A stretch of DNA of 38,888 nucleotides from Chlorobiaceae bacterium. GTDB taxonomy: Bacteria; Bacteroidota; Chlorobiia; Chlorobiales; Chlorobiaceae. The stretch covers positions 1 to 38,888 of the forward strand of contig JAAXVR010000026.1 in assembly GCA_013335405.1 (NCBI GenBank), read 5' to 3'. The translations under genes were made by a program, and so were the position numbers. Numbering within the stretch: the first letter of the stretch is position 1; each line of letters begins with the position of its first letter. This document shows positions 1 to 9,335 of this stretch, piece after piece. Below the pieces are notes generated by a model that searched no databases, was not told the origin of the DNA, and saw only the letters and a program-made list of their open reading frames with translations.

Positions 1-3
1 TTG

Positions 4-76
<73 letters not shown>

Positions 77-90
77 ATGTTATTGCATCA

Positions 91-118
91 AATATAACCG
101 TTAAATATTCTTATGCAA
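91..118 (-). promoter_or_regulatory. putative sigma-70-type promoter of the tRNA-fMet gene
   Basis: In the metG-tRNA gap the minus strand carries TTGCAT (118-113) and TATATT (96-91) separated by 16 bp. The second hexamer ends 14 bp before the mature tRNA 5' end. This would allow the tRNA to be transcribed independently of metG. It was identified by eye only, and read-through from metG is equally possible. Confidence 0.45.
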
Positions 119-121
119 GAA

Positions 122-2230
122 TTATTGCACCTGTTTTCCATTTATTTCATCACCGACAGGCTCTATCACAAAAAGAGCGCCTTCGGACCCTTCGACGGCA
201 AGGATCATTCCTTCGGAAACCTCGTCGCGTATTGTCCGCGGAGCGAGGTTGGCAACAAGGACGACATTCTTCCCGAGCATCTCTTCCGGGGTGTAATTCT
301 TCGCGACGCCTGCAAGAACCTGCCGGGTCGATGAACCCACCTGCAGATGCAGTTTCAGGAGTTTCCCGGCTTTTTTCACCTTCTCGGCCGCGATTACCTT
401 AGCCACCCTGAGGTCAACCTTGAGAAAATCATCGAAAGTGATCGGCGGCTTGAACTCCGTGCGCTCCTCCACCGCAGCCGCTTCCCGCTTTTCAGCATCC
501 TGCAGCAGTTTCTCGATTTTTTTCAGTTCAGGCTCGATCGCACTGTCCTCTATTTTGGCGAACAGGATTTCCGATGTTTTCCCTATCCTGTGCCCTTTTT
601 TCAGCGGAGGATCCCGGAGAACATCAAGAAGGGATTTTCCTCTTGAAAACAACTCTTCTATCGTTGCATCAAAACCGAGCATCGCATGGATCCGGTTGCA
701 GGTCCCGGGGATGACCGGATAGAGCACCAGTGAAAGCGCATGGCAGAGGTTCAGCGAAAGTGCCATTGTTTTTGCGGCGGCATCGCGGTCGATCTTGATG
801 GCTTTCCATGGTTCCGAACCGGTAAGAAAACGGTTGGAGGCTCTCGCGATCTCCATTCCGGCACTTACCGCCTCCCTGAAGTGGAACTGTTCGAATGCCT
901 CGTCCAGTTGCCCGAGGGTTTCCTGCCAGTCTATTCCAAGCGCATTCCACTCATCGGCAGTGCATTCGGCAGGGACTTCACCCTGAAAACGTGAATTGGT
1001 GAAATCTACCGACCTTTTAATGAAATTGCCGAGGGTATCGGCAAGTTCTCCGTTCGTCCGGTTCTGATAGTCGGTCCAGCTGAAATCGGTATCCTTGCTT
1101 TCCGGATAGTTCATGGCAATGCTGTAACGAAGGGTGTCAGCAGGAAATTTTTCAAGGAACTCGCCAAGATAGACGGCATAGTTCCTCGATTTGGAAAATT
1201 TCCTTCCTTCGAAATTCATGAATTCGGAAGCCGGAACGCTGTCGGCAAGATTGTAAATGCCTTCCTTGCGACCTTCATTCCATGCAAGCAGGATAGCCGG
1301 AAACATCAGGGTATGGAAAACCACGTTGTCCTTGCCGATGAAATGGATGAGGCGGCTCTGCGGGTCCTGCCAGTACTCTTTCCAAAGTTCGGGGCTCCCC
1401 TGCTGTTCAGCCCACTCCTTCGTGAACGAGATATAACCCAGCACGGCGTCGAACCACACATAGAGCACTTTTCCTTTCGCTTCTTCGCTTTCGAGCGGAA
1501 CGGAGATGCCCCAGCCGAGGTCGCGGGTTATCGCGCGATCGCCGAGGCCCTGCCTGAACCAGGTCCGCGAATAGTTCACAACATTCTGGCGCCACTCCTG
1601 TTCATGACTGTTCACGTAGGCTTCGAGCTGCGGCTGAAACCTGCCGAGCGGAAAATACCAGTGCATGGTGTCACGAAGTTCCGGAGTCGCATCAGAAAGC
1701 TTGCTTTTCGGGTTCAGGAGTTCGAGCGGACTCAGGTGGGTACCGCATTGCTCGCACTGGTCGCCGTTGGCTTCAGGGTTGTTGCAGATCGGGCAGGTAC
1801 CGGTTACATAACGGTCCGAGAGGAAACGTCCTGCCTTCGGATCGAAAAAGAGTTTTTCCGTCTTTTTCCTGAAAATGCCTTTCCGTTCGATATCCAGGAA
1901 AAATTCCTTCGCGGTTTCATGATGGAGCTCTGAAGAGGTCCTGCCATAATAATCAAAGGATATGTCGCATTTCGTGAACGCATCAAGGTTCATGCGATGG
2001 TAACGGTCGACGACATCACCCGGAGCAATTCCCTCCTTCTCCGCCGTCAGGGTGATAGGAACGCCGTGTTCGTCGGATCCGCCTATATGGACGATATCCT
2101 CACCCTTGAGCCTTTTGTAACGCACATACATGTCGGCGGGAAGATAGACTCCCGAAAGATGACCGAGATGCACCGGGCCGTTTGCATAGGGAAGGGCTGT
2201 CGTTACAAGCGTTCTGGAAAATTCGGGCAT
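122..2230 (-). CDS. metG: methionyl-tRNA synthetase
   Basis: Charges tRNA-Met and initiator tRNA with methionine in the cytoplasm, using ATP. The 702-residue protein has the class I signature HLGH at residues 21-24 and the KMSKS-type loop KFSKS at 344-348. A zinc knuckle is formed by Cys146, Cys149, Cys159 and Cys162. The last ~100 residues (about 600-702, beginning FDDFLKVDLRV) form the C-terminal EMAPII/Trbp111-like tRNA-binding and dimerisation domain of the long bacterial MetG class. The methionine start gives the normal N-terminus for the family (the PYANGP motif follows at about residue 14). It ends a minus-strand run with the aminotransferase, acyltransferase and PSP1 genes, and its cognate initiator tRNA follows 45 bp downstream. 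Identification is secure. Confidence 0.97.
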   Translation of the reverse strand: MPEFSRTLVTTALPYANGPVHLGHLSGVYLPADMYVRYKRLKGEDIVHIGGSDEHGVPITLTAEKEGIAPGDVVDRYHRMNLDAFTKCDISFDYYGRTSSELHHETAKEFFLDIERKGIFRKKTEKLFFDPKAGRFLSDRYVTGTCPICNNPEANGDQCEQCGTHLSPLELLNPKSKLSDATPELRDTMHWYFPLGRFQPQLEAYVNSHEQEWRQNVVNYSRTWFRQGLGDRAITRDLGWGISVPLESEEAKGKVLYVWFDAVLGYISFTKEWAEQQGSPELWKEYWQDPQSRLIHFIGKDNVVFHTLMFPAILLAWNEGRKEGIYNLADSVPASEFMNFEGRKFSKSRNYAVYLGEFLEKFPADTLRYSIAMNYPESKDTDFSWTDYQNRTNGELADTLGNFIKRSVDFTNSRFQGEVPAECTADEWNALGIDWQETLGQLDEAFEQFHFREAVSAGMEIARASNRFLTGSEPWKAIKIDRDAAAKTMALSLNLCHALSLVLYPVIPGTCNRIHAMLGFDATIEELFSRGKSLLDVLRDPPLKKGHRIGKTSEILFAKIEDSAIEPELKKIEKLLQDAEKREAAAVEERTEFKPPITFDDFLKVDLRVAKVIAAEKVKKAGKLLKLHLQVGSSTRQVLAGVAKNYTPEEMLGKNVVLVANLAPRTIRDEVSEGMILAVEGSEGALFVIEPVGDEINGKQVQ

Positions 2231-2297
2231 AGAAAAAATTCCTTTTCCCCGGTTATGGTGTCCACCCTGGAACCGCCGGAAGAGATTGTAAAAAAAG

Positions 2298-3275
2298 TTA
2301 TTTCCTTACGAAGAGCGAGTTGAACTTTTCAGCGGTGAACCTGCGCGTCTGGTCACTCTTCTGGTAACGCAGCCAGACAAGTTTTTTCTGCAGATCGACG
2401 CTTTCTACCATGGCAGGTCCTTCCGGCGTGGAAACCCTGCTGCCGACAGCCGGGAAAGCCGGCTGCCCGGACGGCTGCGAGTGGCAGCCCTTTTCATGCC
2501 TGGAATATCCAAGGCAGCATTTGGGGCGGTTGCAGATCCCGGTTATGTTGAAGGCATGACTTTCTGCGGATGATCCTTCTGCGTTCTGCGTTTTTTCGGA
2601 AAAAGGATTTGTCTGGATTTTCTGGAGCCAGCTCGAGCAGCAGAGAAGGCACCCGCAGGGACCGAAAGCGTTCGCCCTCCTGGCTTCCTCGCGTGTCGTT
2701 ATCTGCACCATCTGGATCCTTGCCTTGAACTCGCCGGCAAGGTCGCGCACCAGCATCCTGAAATCAACTCGGTGAGACGAAGTATAGTAAACGGAAAGTT
2801 TCTGCTGGTCCATGCGCAGCTCGACATCGACAAGCTTCAGGTCCAGTTCGTGCCGTTTGATCTTGTTCAGGCAGATATCCCTGATCTCAGCCTGTTTTTT
2901 TTTCAGTTCGGAGATGGCCTCCCTGTCGATTTCGTCGGCCGCCCGCAGGATGATGGCACACTCCTGGCCGTTTTTTTCAAGACCTTTCAGCTGATACTTC
3001 TTTCTGGCAATCCTGCCGGTCGAATAGACAACACCGAAATCATAGCCGCCGTCAGACTCGATAACGACCTGCTGGCCGACAGAGAGCAACTCCCCTGTGC
3101 TGTTTATGAAAAACTCCCGACGGCATCCCTGGAGCTCGACTTCGCAGATGGTGTCGTTCGTGTCCGGATCGTTCGGTCCGTAAATGGTGTCCATTTCGCT
3201 GTGCAGTAATTGCGACAGCCTCAGCCTCACTTTTGCATTATCACCAAGCAGGCAGCTGCAGATAACGTTACTCAT
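2298..3275 (-). CDS. PSP1-domain protein (RicT/YaaT-like)
   Basis: A 325-residue PSP1-family protein. Family members include Bacillus RicT (YaaT), part of the Ric complex that affects RNase Y-dependent mRNA processing; the role in this organism is not known. The PSP1 core covers roughly the central 200 residues. Cysteine-rich motifs follow (CGCLLCC, then CNRPKCCLGY), resembling the Fe-S-ligand cysteines reported for Ric proteins. The C-terminal ~60 residues look like a short beta-rich module. I chose ATG at 3275 because AAGGGA lies just upstream. The open frame continues to 3371, but that extension has no family character and reaches into the upstream acyltransferase gene. It lies 67 bp upstream of metG, so cotranscription is likely. 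Confidence 0.85.
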   Translation of the reverse strand: MSNVICSCLLGDNAKVRLRLSQLLHSEMDTIYGPNDPDTNDTICEVELQGCRREFFINSTGELLSVGQQVVIESDGGYDFGVVYSTGRIARKKYQLKGLEKNGQECAIILRAADEIDREAISELKKKQAEIRDICLNKIKRHELDLKLVDVELRMDQQKLSVYYTSSHRVDFRMLVRDLAGEFKARIQMVQITTREEARRANAFGPCGCLLCCSSWLQKIQTNPFSEKTQNAEGSSAESHAFNITGICNRPKCCLGYSRHEKGCHSQPSGQPAFPAVGSRVSTPEGPAMVESVDLQKKLVWLRYQKSDQTRRFTAEKFNSLFVRK

Positions 3276-3330
3276 AATATTTCCCTTGATTTCGGAACCT
3301 GTGGGCAAGGAGTGCCCTGCAAATATTCTA

Positions 3331-4116
3331 TTACTCTTTTCCGAAGCGCAACAAGCGCCTGATCTCTTCAACCCTCCTGTTGACCGACAGCGTTCCCCTG
3401 ACCAGGACCCTTGCTCCTGCCGTCATTCCGCCAATGATCTTCCGGTGAAGCTCATCGAGATGCTCCTCTGTTGTATCCTGCATCGAGGAAGTGAGAGCCT
3501 CCGCACCCTGATAGTCTGCCGGAACAATGAGCTGAGGCTTTTTGAAGGACAGAAACAGGTCGGGTTTTTGTTCGTTAAGATATTCAATCCGGCTGACAAC
3601 TGAAACAAGGTAAATTCCGGATGTTTTTTCCAGTACACGACCTGCCACCCGGGCCGTTCCTTTCATGAAAACAAGGGGTTTCCTGTCAACCGGCTCGATT
3701 TTGCCCTGCGGGAATATCCACAGCGCATTCTGGCGCCTGCTTTCGGCACAGAGGAGAGCTGCCGCGTAATCAAGCGTCCCGGGGATGGTTCTGGGACGGG
3801 AACGGTCGAGGGAAAAAGCACCGATACGGGTGAAAAAACGATGTTTCTCGAGTTGCTGGTATTCGATAATGATATACAGGTTCTGCCGGAAAAACTCTTC
3901 CGTGCAGAGCTGGGACCAGAAACCATCCCACCAGTAAGCATGGTTCGCATAAAAAATAACCGGAGTACGGATATCCATTTCCTGTACCCCGGGTTCCATG
4001 AAAACCTGCACTGAATTGAAATACCGCCTGAACTGGCGACGAGAATACCAGCTGAACCATAGGGTGTAGAGTCGGCTGCGGCGGACCTTCAGCATTCGCG
4101 GTTTATTTGAAGGCAC
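3331..4116 (-). CDS. PlsC-like lysophospholipid acyltransferase
   Basis: Probable 1-acylglycerol-phosphate-type acyltransferase of the PlsC/LPLAT superfamily, acting at the inner face of the cytoplasmic membrane in phospholipid or related lipid synthesis. Of 261 residues, the catalytic NHX4D box appears as NHAYWWDG in the first third. A second substrate block, FPQGKIEP, corresponds to the FPEGT motif with Gln replacing Glu, and there is a basic N-terminus. Family members are usually 230-260 residues. The ATG at 4116 overlaps the 3' end of the aminotransferase gene by 14 bp, which suggests translational coupling; an internal Met at 4095 would remove the overlap. The acyl acceptor cannot be predicted. 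It could belong to a specialised glycolipid pathway rather than bulk phospholipid synthesis. Confidence 0.82.
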   Translation of the reverse strand: MPSNKPRMLKVRRSRLYTLWFSWYSRRQFRRYFNSVQVFMEPGVQEMDIRTPVIFYANHAYWWDGFWSQLCTEEFFRQNLYIIIEYQQLEKHRFFTRIGAFSLDRSRPRTIPGTLDYAAALLCAESRRQNALWIFPQGKIEPVDRKPLVFMKGTARVAGRVLEKTSGIYLVSVVSRIEYLNEQKPDLFLSFKKPQLIVPADYQGAEALTSSMQDTTEEHLDELHRKIIGGMTAGARVLVRGTLSVNRRVEEIRRLLRFGKE

Positions 4117-5299
4117 TCCTGATACGGTTGACCGCCTCCCCGAGTGCGGCTATGGAAGCAGCATAGGACAACCTGAGGTTTTCCGGAGCACCGAACGCAT
4201 CCCCGGGAACAGTTGCCACATAATGATCCCTGAGCAGATACTCTGCGACATCGGCCGAATCTTTCATGACAATGCCGTTGAAGGTTTTGCCGAGAACGCC
4301 GCTGATATCCGGAAAGATATAAAACGCTCCCTGAGGCAGGGCTGTTCTGAAACCGGGAATACCGTTCAGGGCCTGGTACATGTAATCGCGCCGTTTTTCA
4401 AATTCCGCACGACGCTCTTCGACAATCGACTGGTCGCCGGTCAGCGCGGCGACAGCTGCCTTCTGTGCGATGGCGTTCGGGTTCGAGGTCGTCTGGGACT
4501 GGATTTTGTCGCACGCATCGATAAGCCATTTCGGCCCAGCAAGGTAACCGATCCTCCATCCCGTCATGGAGTAGGTCTTCGAAACACCGTTGCTGACGAT
4601 CACCCGGTCTTTCATCTCCGGAATCCTTCCAGGCGAGAACGGTTTGACACCTCCATAGGTGATCATGTCATACATTTCGTCGGAAACGACGAAGATGTTC
4701 CTTCCTTCGATAACCTTCATGAGTGCGCGCACTTCAGCCTCGCCATAGACCGCTCCGGTGGGGTTCGATGGCGAGTTCAGCACCAGGATTTTCGTCCTCG
4801 GGGTAATGGCGTCCTCAAGTTGTGCCGGGGTGATCTTATACTCATTTTCGAGCATTGTGCCGACAATGACGGGTTCGGCGCCTGCAAGACGGACCATTTC
4901 AGGGAAGCTGACCCAGTAGGGCGCCGGTACGATCACCTCGTCTCCCTCCTGAACGAGCGCGAGAAACGTGTTGGCGAGGGTCTGCTTGCCGCCGTTGCTT
5001 ACGATGATCTCTGTTTCAGTGAATTCCAGGCCGTTATCGCGGCGGAATTTTTCAACGATCGCCTTCTTCAGTTCAGGTATGCCCGAGTTGGCCGTATAGC
5101 GGGTAAAACCTGCCCTGATAGCGTCAATTCCCGCCTGGCAAACAAAGTCAGGGGTCGGAAAATCCGGTTCACCTGCTGAAAGGCTGACAATATCCTTGCC
5201 TTCGGCCTTCATTTTATTCGCGAGCGCGGTAATCCGCATGGTCTGCGATTCCTGCATGCTGAGCACCCTGCGGGTAAGAAATTGTTCTTCTGTAGACAT
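4103..5299 (-). CDS. aspC: class I aminotransferase, probable aspartate aminotransferase
   Basis: PLP-dependent enzyme of fold type I, subgroup Ib aspartate aminotransferase, interconverting aspartate and 2-oxoglutarate with oxaloacetate and glutamate. Visible features of the 398-residue protein are [10 protein letters not shown] near residues 41-50, the Asn of NSPSNPTG around 178, Asp207 and Tyr210 in SDEMY, and the PLP lysine Lys241 in [14 protein letters not shown]. Family length is about 390-400. Some Ib enzymes also transaminate prephenate, so a dual role in arginine-independent phenylalanine/tyrosine synthesis is possible; sequence inspection alone cannot decide. It lies 15 bp downstream of coaD and overlaps the acyltransferase gene. 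Confidence 0.92.
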   Translation of the reverse strand: MSTEEQFLTRRVLSMQESQTMRITALANKMKAEGKDIVSLSAGEPDFPTPDFVCQAGIDAIRAGFTRYTANSGIPELKKAIVEKFRRDNGLEFTETEIIVSNGGKQTLANTFLALVQEGDEVIVPAPYWVSFPEMVRLAGAEPVIVGTMLENEYKITPAQLEDAITPRTKILVLNSPSNPTGAVYGEAEVRALMKVIEGRNIFVVSDEMYDMITYGGVKPFSPGRIPEMKDRVIVSNGVSKTYSMTGWRIGYLAGPKWLIDACDKIQSQTTSNPNAIAQKAAVAALTGDQSIVEERRAEFEKRRDYMYQALNGIPGFRTALPQGAFYIFPDISGVLGKTFNGIVMKDSADVAEYLLRDHYVATVPGDAFGAPENLRLSYAASIAALGEAVNRIRSAFK

Positions 5300-5314
5300 G
5301 GTCTGGAAAGATTG

Positions 5315-5818
5315 TTATGATTTATTCTGATGCAAGTTTTCTCTCTTGCCGTTCAGCATCTCCATGACGCAGGGATGCACGAACTTGCTGACGTCACCGC
5401 CAAGCATGGCAACTTCTCGGATGATGGACGAAGCGACGTAGGTATACTTGACATTGGGCATGAGGAATACCGTGGTGACTTCCGGATAGAGATGACGGTT
5501 CAGAAGGGACATCTGGAATTCGTACTCGAAATCCTTTACCTGCCTGACCCCCCTGATGATTGCGGTAGCACCGAGCTGACGGGCGTAATCGGCCAGCAGG
5601 CCCGAATGAAGCACCCTGACATCGACACCCCTGTACTCACTTATGATCTCCTCGATCATCGTCTGACGTTCCTCGACGGAAAAGAGAGCGTTTTTCTGAT
5701 TGTTTTCAGCTATCACAACCGTCACCTCGTCGAATATATTGAGCGCACGCTCGAGGACATCGAGGTGTCCATTGGTAAAGGGATCGAAAGTCCCGGGATA
5801 GATGGCGTTCCTTTTCAT
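5315..5818 (-). CDS. coaD: phosphopantetheine adenylyltransferase
   Basis: Catalyses the penultimate step of coenzyme A synthesis, converting 4'-phosphopantetheine and ATP to dephospho-CoA. The 167-residue protein starts [18 protein letters not shown]. Thr10 and His18 belong to the nucleotidyltransferase (T/H)XGH superfamily motif, and the C-terminal half has VASSIIRE, matching the ISSTxVRE block. Length is close to the usual ~160. It lies 10 bp after rsmD, the common rsmD-coaD pairing of bacteria, and reads into the aminotransferase gene. Confidence 0.97.
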   Translation of the reverse strand: MKRNAIYPGTFDPFTNGHLDVLERALNIFDEVTVVIAENNQKNALFSVEERQTMIEEIISEYRGVDVRVLHSGLLADYARQLGATAIIRGVRQVKDFEYEFQMSLLNRHLYPEVTTVFLMPNVKYTYVASSIIREVAMLGGDVSKFVHPCVMEMLNGKRENLHQNKS

Positions 5819-5828
5819 GGCTTCAAGC

Positions 5829-6365
5829 TCATCGCTGGAAAAAAGTTACCCTTGTCATCCCGTAGTCTTTATGGAACGAGTACCATAAAGAGCCGCCGAG
5901 ATCGACTGACGTACTGTGTTCGATGAGGAGCATGCCTTCTTCGGCAAGCACCCCTTTACCTGCTATTTTTTCGACCAGCCCGGGATAATCGGGCCATGCA
6001 TAGGGAGGATCGCAGAACACAAGATCGAACTGTTCCCTGGTCCGTCCGAGAAAAGAAACGACATCGGAGTTGACGATCCTCAGCCGATCCGGAGCACCCA
6101 ACTGCATTGAAGTGGCTTTCATATCCTTAAGGGCATCCGGGTGCCGGTCAACAAACCAGACACTCCCAGCTCCCCTGCTGAAAGCCTCGAAACCGAGGGA
6201 ACCGAAGCCGGCGAACAGATCGAGCACGGTAATCCCTTCAAAATCGATTCTTGCCGCGAGGGTATCGAAAATCGATTTCTTCACCCTGCTGCTGCAGGGA
6301 CGAACGTCCCTGGACGGGGAACTCCTGATTTTCATCCCTTTATATATGCCTGCCTGTATCTGCAC
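5829..6365 (-). CDS. rsmD: 16S rRNA (guanine(966)-N2)-methyltransferase
   Basis: SAM-dependent methyltransferase that modifies G966 (E. coli numbering) of 16S rRNA in the small subunit. The 178-residue protein has SAM motif [15 protein letters not shown], at about 47-60 and the N6/N2-methyltransferase catalytic motif DPPY at 119-122 ([11 protein letters not shown]). The N-terminal GxxKG-type segment and [13 protein letters not shown] near 22-34 are typical of RsmD. It is adjacent to coaD, as in many bacteria, and 17 bp downstream of the transketolase subunit gene. Confidence 0.95.
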   Translation of the reverse strand: MQIQAGIYKGMKIRSSPSRDVRPCSSRVKKSIFDTLAARIDFEGITVLDLFAGFGSLGFEAFSRGAGSVWFVDRHPDALKDMKATSMQLGAPDRLRIVNSDVVSFLGRTREQFDLVFCDPPYAWPDYPGLVEKIAGKGVLAEEGMLLIEHSTSVDLGGSLWYSFHKDYGMTRVTFFQR

Positions 6366-6382
6366 CTGCCTCGCGGAACAGC

Positions 6383-7294
6383 TTAAAAATCGCCGAAAAT
6401 CGTTTCGCCGATTATTTCAAGTGCTTTTTCGGCATCCTCCTTCGAAGGAGGTTTTCCATGCCAGTTGGTATTATCCTCCATGGTACCCTCGAAGAAAGGC
6501 ACGCCTTTGCCCATGATCGTTTCGGCAAGGATTACCGCCGGCCCTGACCGTTTTTCTCCGTCGCGGAGTTTCTCCACAGCAGCCACGAAATCCTCTATGT
6601 CGTTACCATTGCAGTGATGGACATCCCATCCGAAGGCACGCCATTTATCGGCGAACGGTTCCAGGTTCATGACATCAGCAACCTGGCCATCGATCTGCTG
6701 GTTGTTGTAATCGACGATACCGATGAGATTGCCGAGTCCATAATGCGAGGCGCTCATGGCAGCCTCCCATATCTGCCCTTCCTGACATTCACCGTCACCC
6801 ATCAGGCAGATCACGAAACTCTCGCTGCCGTCCATGCGAAGACCAAGGGCGGCGCCGACCGCAGCTGAAAGGCCCTGTCCCAGTGAACCGGAAGCGATTC
6901 TGATCCCCGGAAGTCTTGATTCCGATGTGGGATGACCCTGAAGATAGGAATTGACCTGGCGAAGGGATGCAAGCTCCTCGATGGAAAAATAACCTGAACG
7001 GGCAAGTACGCTGTACCAGACCGGAGCGATGTGGCCGTTTGAGAGATATACCATATCCTGATCGTGGTGGTGCCAGAAAGCGTGCGGCTTGTGACGGAGA
7101 AGGCGGAAATAGAGCGCCGTGAATATATCGGCCATGCCGAGAGATCCGCCTGTATGACCGGAATTGGCCATTGCAAGCATTCTGATGATGTCACGGCGGA
7201 CCTGACGCGCCATTTCCCTGAGCTGTTCTACCGAATCGAGCTCGAGCAGCTGGCCTTTTTTTTCAGCAGGATAATGTTTTAAATCTCTTGCCAT
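6383..7294 (-). CDS. transketolase, N-terminal (ThDP-binding) subunit
   Basis: Provides the pyrophosphate-binding half of a two-subunit transketolase, transferring C2 units in the pentose phosphate pathway. The 303-residue product carries NSGHTGGSLGMADI, SNGHIAPVWY and the ThDP/Mg motif starting GDGE at about 166-169 and ending with the Asn pair at 197-198. It stops before the pyrimidine-binding and C-terminal domains of ordinary ~650-residue transketolases. No C-terminal partner gene is in this window. I start it at ATG 7294 (MARDLKHYP); the frame stays open to 7519, but that extension is hydrophobic, lacks family character and would run into the DedA gene. It sits between DedA and rsmD in a minus-strand series. 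Confidence 0.93.
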   Translation of the reverse strand: MARDLKHYPAEKKGQLLELDSVEQLREMARQVRRDIIRMLAMANSGHTGGSLGMADIFTALYFRLLRHKPHAFWHHHDQDMVYLSNGHIAPVWYSVLARSGYFSIEELASLRQVNSYLQGHPTSESRLPGIRIASGSLGQGLSAAVGAALGLRMDGSESFVICLMGDGECQEGQIWEAAMSASHYGLGNLIGIVDYNNQQIDGQVADVMNLEPFADKWRAFGWDVHHCNGNDIEDFVAAVEKLRDGEKRSGPAVILAETIMGKGVPFFEGTMEDNTNWHGKPPSKEDAEKALEIIGETIFGDF

Positions 7295-7367
7295 GGTATT
7301 GCGACAAAAATCTTGTGAATTGACGAGGCTAAAAATTAAAGGGCAGGTGATAAATAACAAAAAAAAC

Positions 7368-8012
7368 TCATTCATGCTGCCGCTTTCTCTCCCTGAAAAA
7401 ACGCCACAGGGAAAAAAACACGATGAGAAGAAATAAAAGCGTGACAGGAATACTGTAGATGGCCACATAACGACCGATATCCTGCCAGTTGCTTCCGAGC
7501 AGATAGCCTCCGTAAACAAGTAGGATATTCCATGCCGTTGCGCTTATGGCCGCAGATATGAAAACAGGCAGGATTTTAAGGTGCATGAAACCGGCCATGA
7601 CGGAAATAACCGCTCTCGATCCGAAAAAAAAACGGTTGGCAAGTACCGAAAGATATCCGTGGGCAGCGAATTTCCTGCGGATTACCTCCATTTCGGCGGG
7701 AGGAAAAAACCGGTGTACGGTTCTGGAAAGCCAGTGATGGACGGAAGTTTCGCCTTCGGCATAGAGTTTCAGGCCGAGGTTTCTGCTCAGAAGATAAACA
7801 AGCATGAACCCGGCAACGGAACCCGCGGAAGAAAACACAACCGCCCACCAGAATGAAAGAGGGCTGAAATTGATCAGGTAGCCGATGAACGCGACAGGAA
7901 CATCCCCGGGAATCGGAGGTACGACATTTTCCAGAAAGGCTACCAGAAAAAGAAAAACGCAGATCGCGACAGGATCCGCATGCTGCAGATATGTTATCGC
8001 AGAATCGAGCAT
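7368..8012 (-). CDS. DedA-family inner-membrane protein
   Basis: Polytopic membrane protein of the DedA/SNARE-associated (VTT) superfamily. Members have been linked to undecaprenyl-phosphate or phospholipid flipping and to membrane homeostasis. The protein has about 214 residues with several hydrophobic stretches, the conserved ENVVPPIPGDVP motif in the first third and the FFFGSRAVISVMAGF block (F/Y-x-R-x3-P/S-region) further on. ATG at 8012 is preferred over GTG at 8027 because GGGGA precedes it at normal spacing. It lies 27 bp downstream of purC. The substrate is not predictable. Confidence 0.88.
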   Translation of the reverse strand: MLDSAITYLQHADPVAICVFLFLVAFLENVVPPIPGDVPVAFIGYLINFSPLSFWWAVVFSSAGSVAGFMLVYLLSRNLGLKLYAEGETSVHHWLSRTVHRFFPPAEMEVIRRKFAAHGYLSVLANRFFFGSRAVISVMAGFMHLKILPVFISAAISATAWNILLVYGGYLLGSNWQDIGRYVAIYSIPVTLLFLLIVFFSLWRFFRERKRQHE

Positions 8013-8039
8013 CTCAGTCCCCGGCACTCAGCGCTGTTT

Positions 8040-8750
8040 TCAGTCAAGTTCCAGAACCCTTCTCTGAACCTCGCTGTATGCATCTTCGACACCGCCGAGA
8101 TCGAACCTGAAACGGTCTTTGTCCAGCTTCTCCTTTGTCTCGAGGTCCCAGAGGCGGCAGGTATCGGGGCTGATCTCGTCGCCGAGCAGTATGGCGCCGT
8201 CGTGGCGGCCGAACTCGAGCTTGAAATCCACAAGCATGAGCTTTCTTTCTGTAAAAAACTGCTGGAGCACGGCATTGATGGCTTCAGCCCGGTTTTTGAG
8301 AACGGCAAGTTCGTCAAGAGTGGCAACGCCGAGAGCGACAGCATGGGATTCGTTCATGAGGGGATCATCAAGGTCGTCATCTTTAAGGTAGATTTCCACG
8401 ATAGGACGATCGAGGACTGTGCCTTCGGCAAACCCGTAACGCTTGACCAGCGAACCGGCGGCAATATTCCTGACGACAACTTCTGCCTTGATGATATCGA
8501 GCTTTTTGCAAAGCATGTCCCGGTCGGAAAGTTTCTCTACCAGGTGAGTAGTGATGCCATGTTTTTCAAGAAGACCGAAAAGCTTGCAGGAAACGGCATT
8601 GTTCACCACGCCCTTGTCTGCGATGGTGCCTTTTTTCTTGTTGTTGAACGCTGTAGCATCATCCTTGAATTCCTGTATCACCAGATCGCTGTTTTCAGTC
8701 AAAAATACCTTCTTGGCCTTGCCTTCATAAAGCAGTGTCGTCTTTTTCAT
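8040..8750 (-). CDS. purC: SAICAR synthetase (purine synthesis)
   Basis: Phosphoribosylaminoimidazole-succinocarboxamide synthase joins CAIR and aspartate using ATP in de novo purine synthesis. The 236-residue protein begins MKKTTLLYEGKAKKVF and has IADKGVVNN, the VVRNIAAGSLVKRYG block and LVDFKLEFGRHDG, all diagnostic for bacterial PurC. Length equals the usual single-domain bacterial form. No other pur gene is nearby. Confidence 0.97.
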   Translation of the reverse strand: MKKTTLLYEGKAKKVFLTENSDLVIQEFKDDATAFNNKKKGTIADKGVVNNAVSCKLFGLLEKHGITTHLVEKLSDRDMLCKKLDIIKAEVVVRNIAAGSLVKRYGFAEGTVLDRPIVEIYLKDDDLDDPLMNESHAVALGVATLDELAVLKNRAEAINAVLQQFFTERKLMLVDFKLEFGRHDGAILLGDEISPDTCRLWDLETKEKLDKDRFRFDLGGVEDAYSEVQRRVLELD

Positions 8751-8823
8751 TATGGGTGTGGTTTTTTATTGACGGCTGTCGGAAAAGGCCGCCATGTTAC
8801 AGGATTAAAACGATCATGGGGGG

Positions 8824-9231
8824 TCAGACAACTGGGCCCTGGCTATCGGAAGCGGCTTGCTGTACGGCCCCGGTGAGAACGATGGTAATCTGGTCATCCG
8901 TCAGGCCTTTCTCCTTGAGGAAATTCATGAACCTGAAAACACCAAGGTCGGAAAGCATGGCTTTCGGCTGGTCTTTTTCTCCGAGCCCCCTCTGCCTGCT
9001 GTACTCGGCAGATGTTTCAATCCAGTCGGCAATGAACTGCTCGGATTTTCCGTTCTCGAGAAAAAAACCGGTAACAATCCGCACGACCTCTTCCCTGGAA
9101 GGATCAGGATGGGCCATGAACAGTAACTGCATCTCTTCAGAAATCCTGCCCAGAACAATAACCGCTTCCCGGTCAAGGGTTTCCTCGAGGATATCTTTCG
9201 CCTGCTCCTTGACATCACCCTTATGAGTCAT
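8824..9231 (-). CDS. uncharacterised 135-residue protein
   Basis: I do not recognise a family. The protein is hydrophilic, acidic and apparently all-helical, with no signal peptide, membrane segment or cysteine motif. The N-terminal part (VKEQAKDILEETLDREAVIVLGRISEEMQ split over two helices) and the C-terminal part (LKEKGLTDDQITIVLTGAVQQA) look like compact helix bundles. It is read away from the divergent phosphatase-family gene and towards purC, 73 bp away. Codon use resembles its neighbours, so it is probably a real lineage-restricted gene. Confidence 0.7.
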   Translation of the reverse strand: MTHKGDVKEQAKDILEETLDREAVIVLGRISEEMQLLFMAHPDPSREEVVRIVTGFFLENGKSEQFIADWIETSAEYSRQRGLGEKDQPKAMLSDLGVFRFMNFLKEKGLTDDQITIVLTGAVQQAASDSQGPVV

Positions 9232-9335
9232 AACACTTTACGGATCGTTGGAGAATAAATCATTGAAAGATGAAAAATCCCGATTAAGTTACATAATCCT
9301 TATGGTAAAGAAAAAAAATTACACCTGAAGCTTTT

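Noticed and set aside
1313-1933. 206-codon plus-strand frame inside metG.
   Set aside because: It is a shadow of the metG coding strand with no family resemblance; MetG is conserved along this whole stretch.
4223-5179. 318-codon plus-strand frame opposite the aminotransferase.
   Set aside because: Antisense shadow of a well-conserved PLP enzyme; composition is Arg/Asp/His-rich as expected for a shadow.
7980-8876. 298-codon plus-strand frame opposite purC.
   Set aside because: Antisense shadow of purC that ends in non-coding sequence; no ribosome-binding site or domain.
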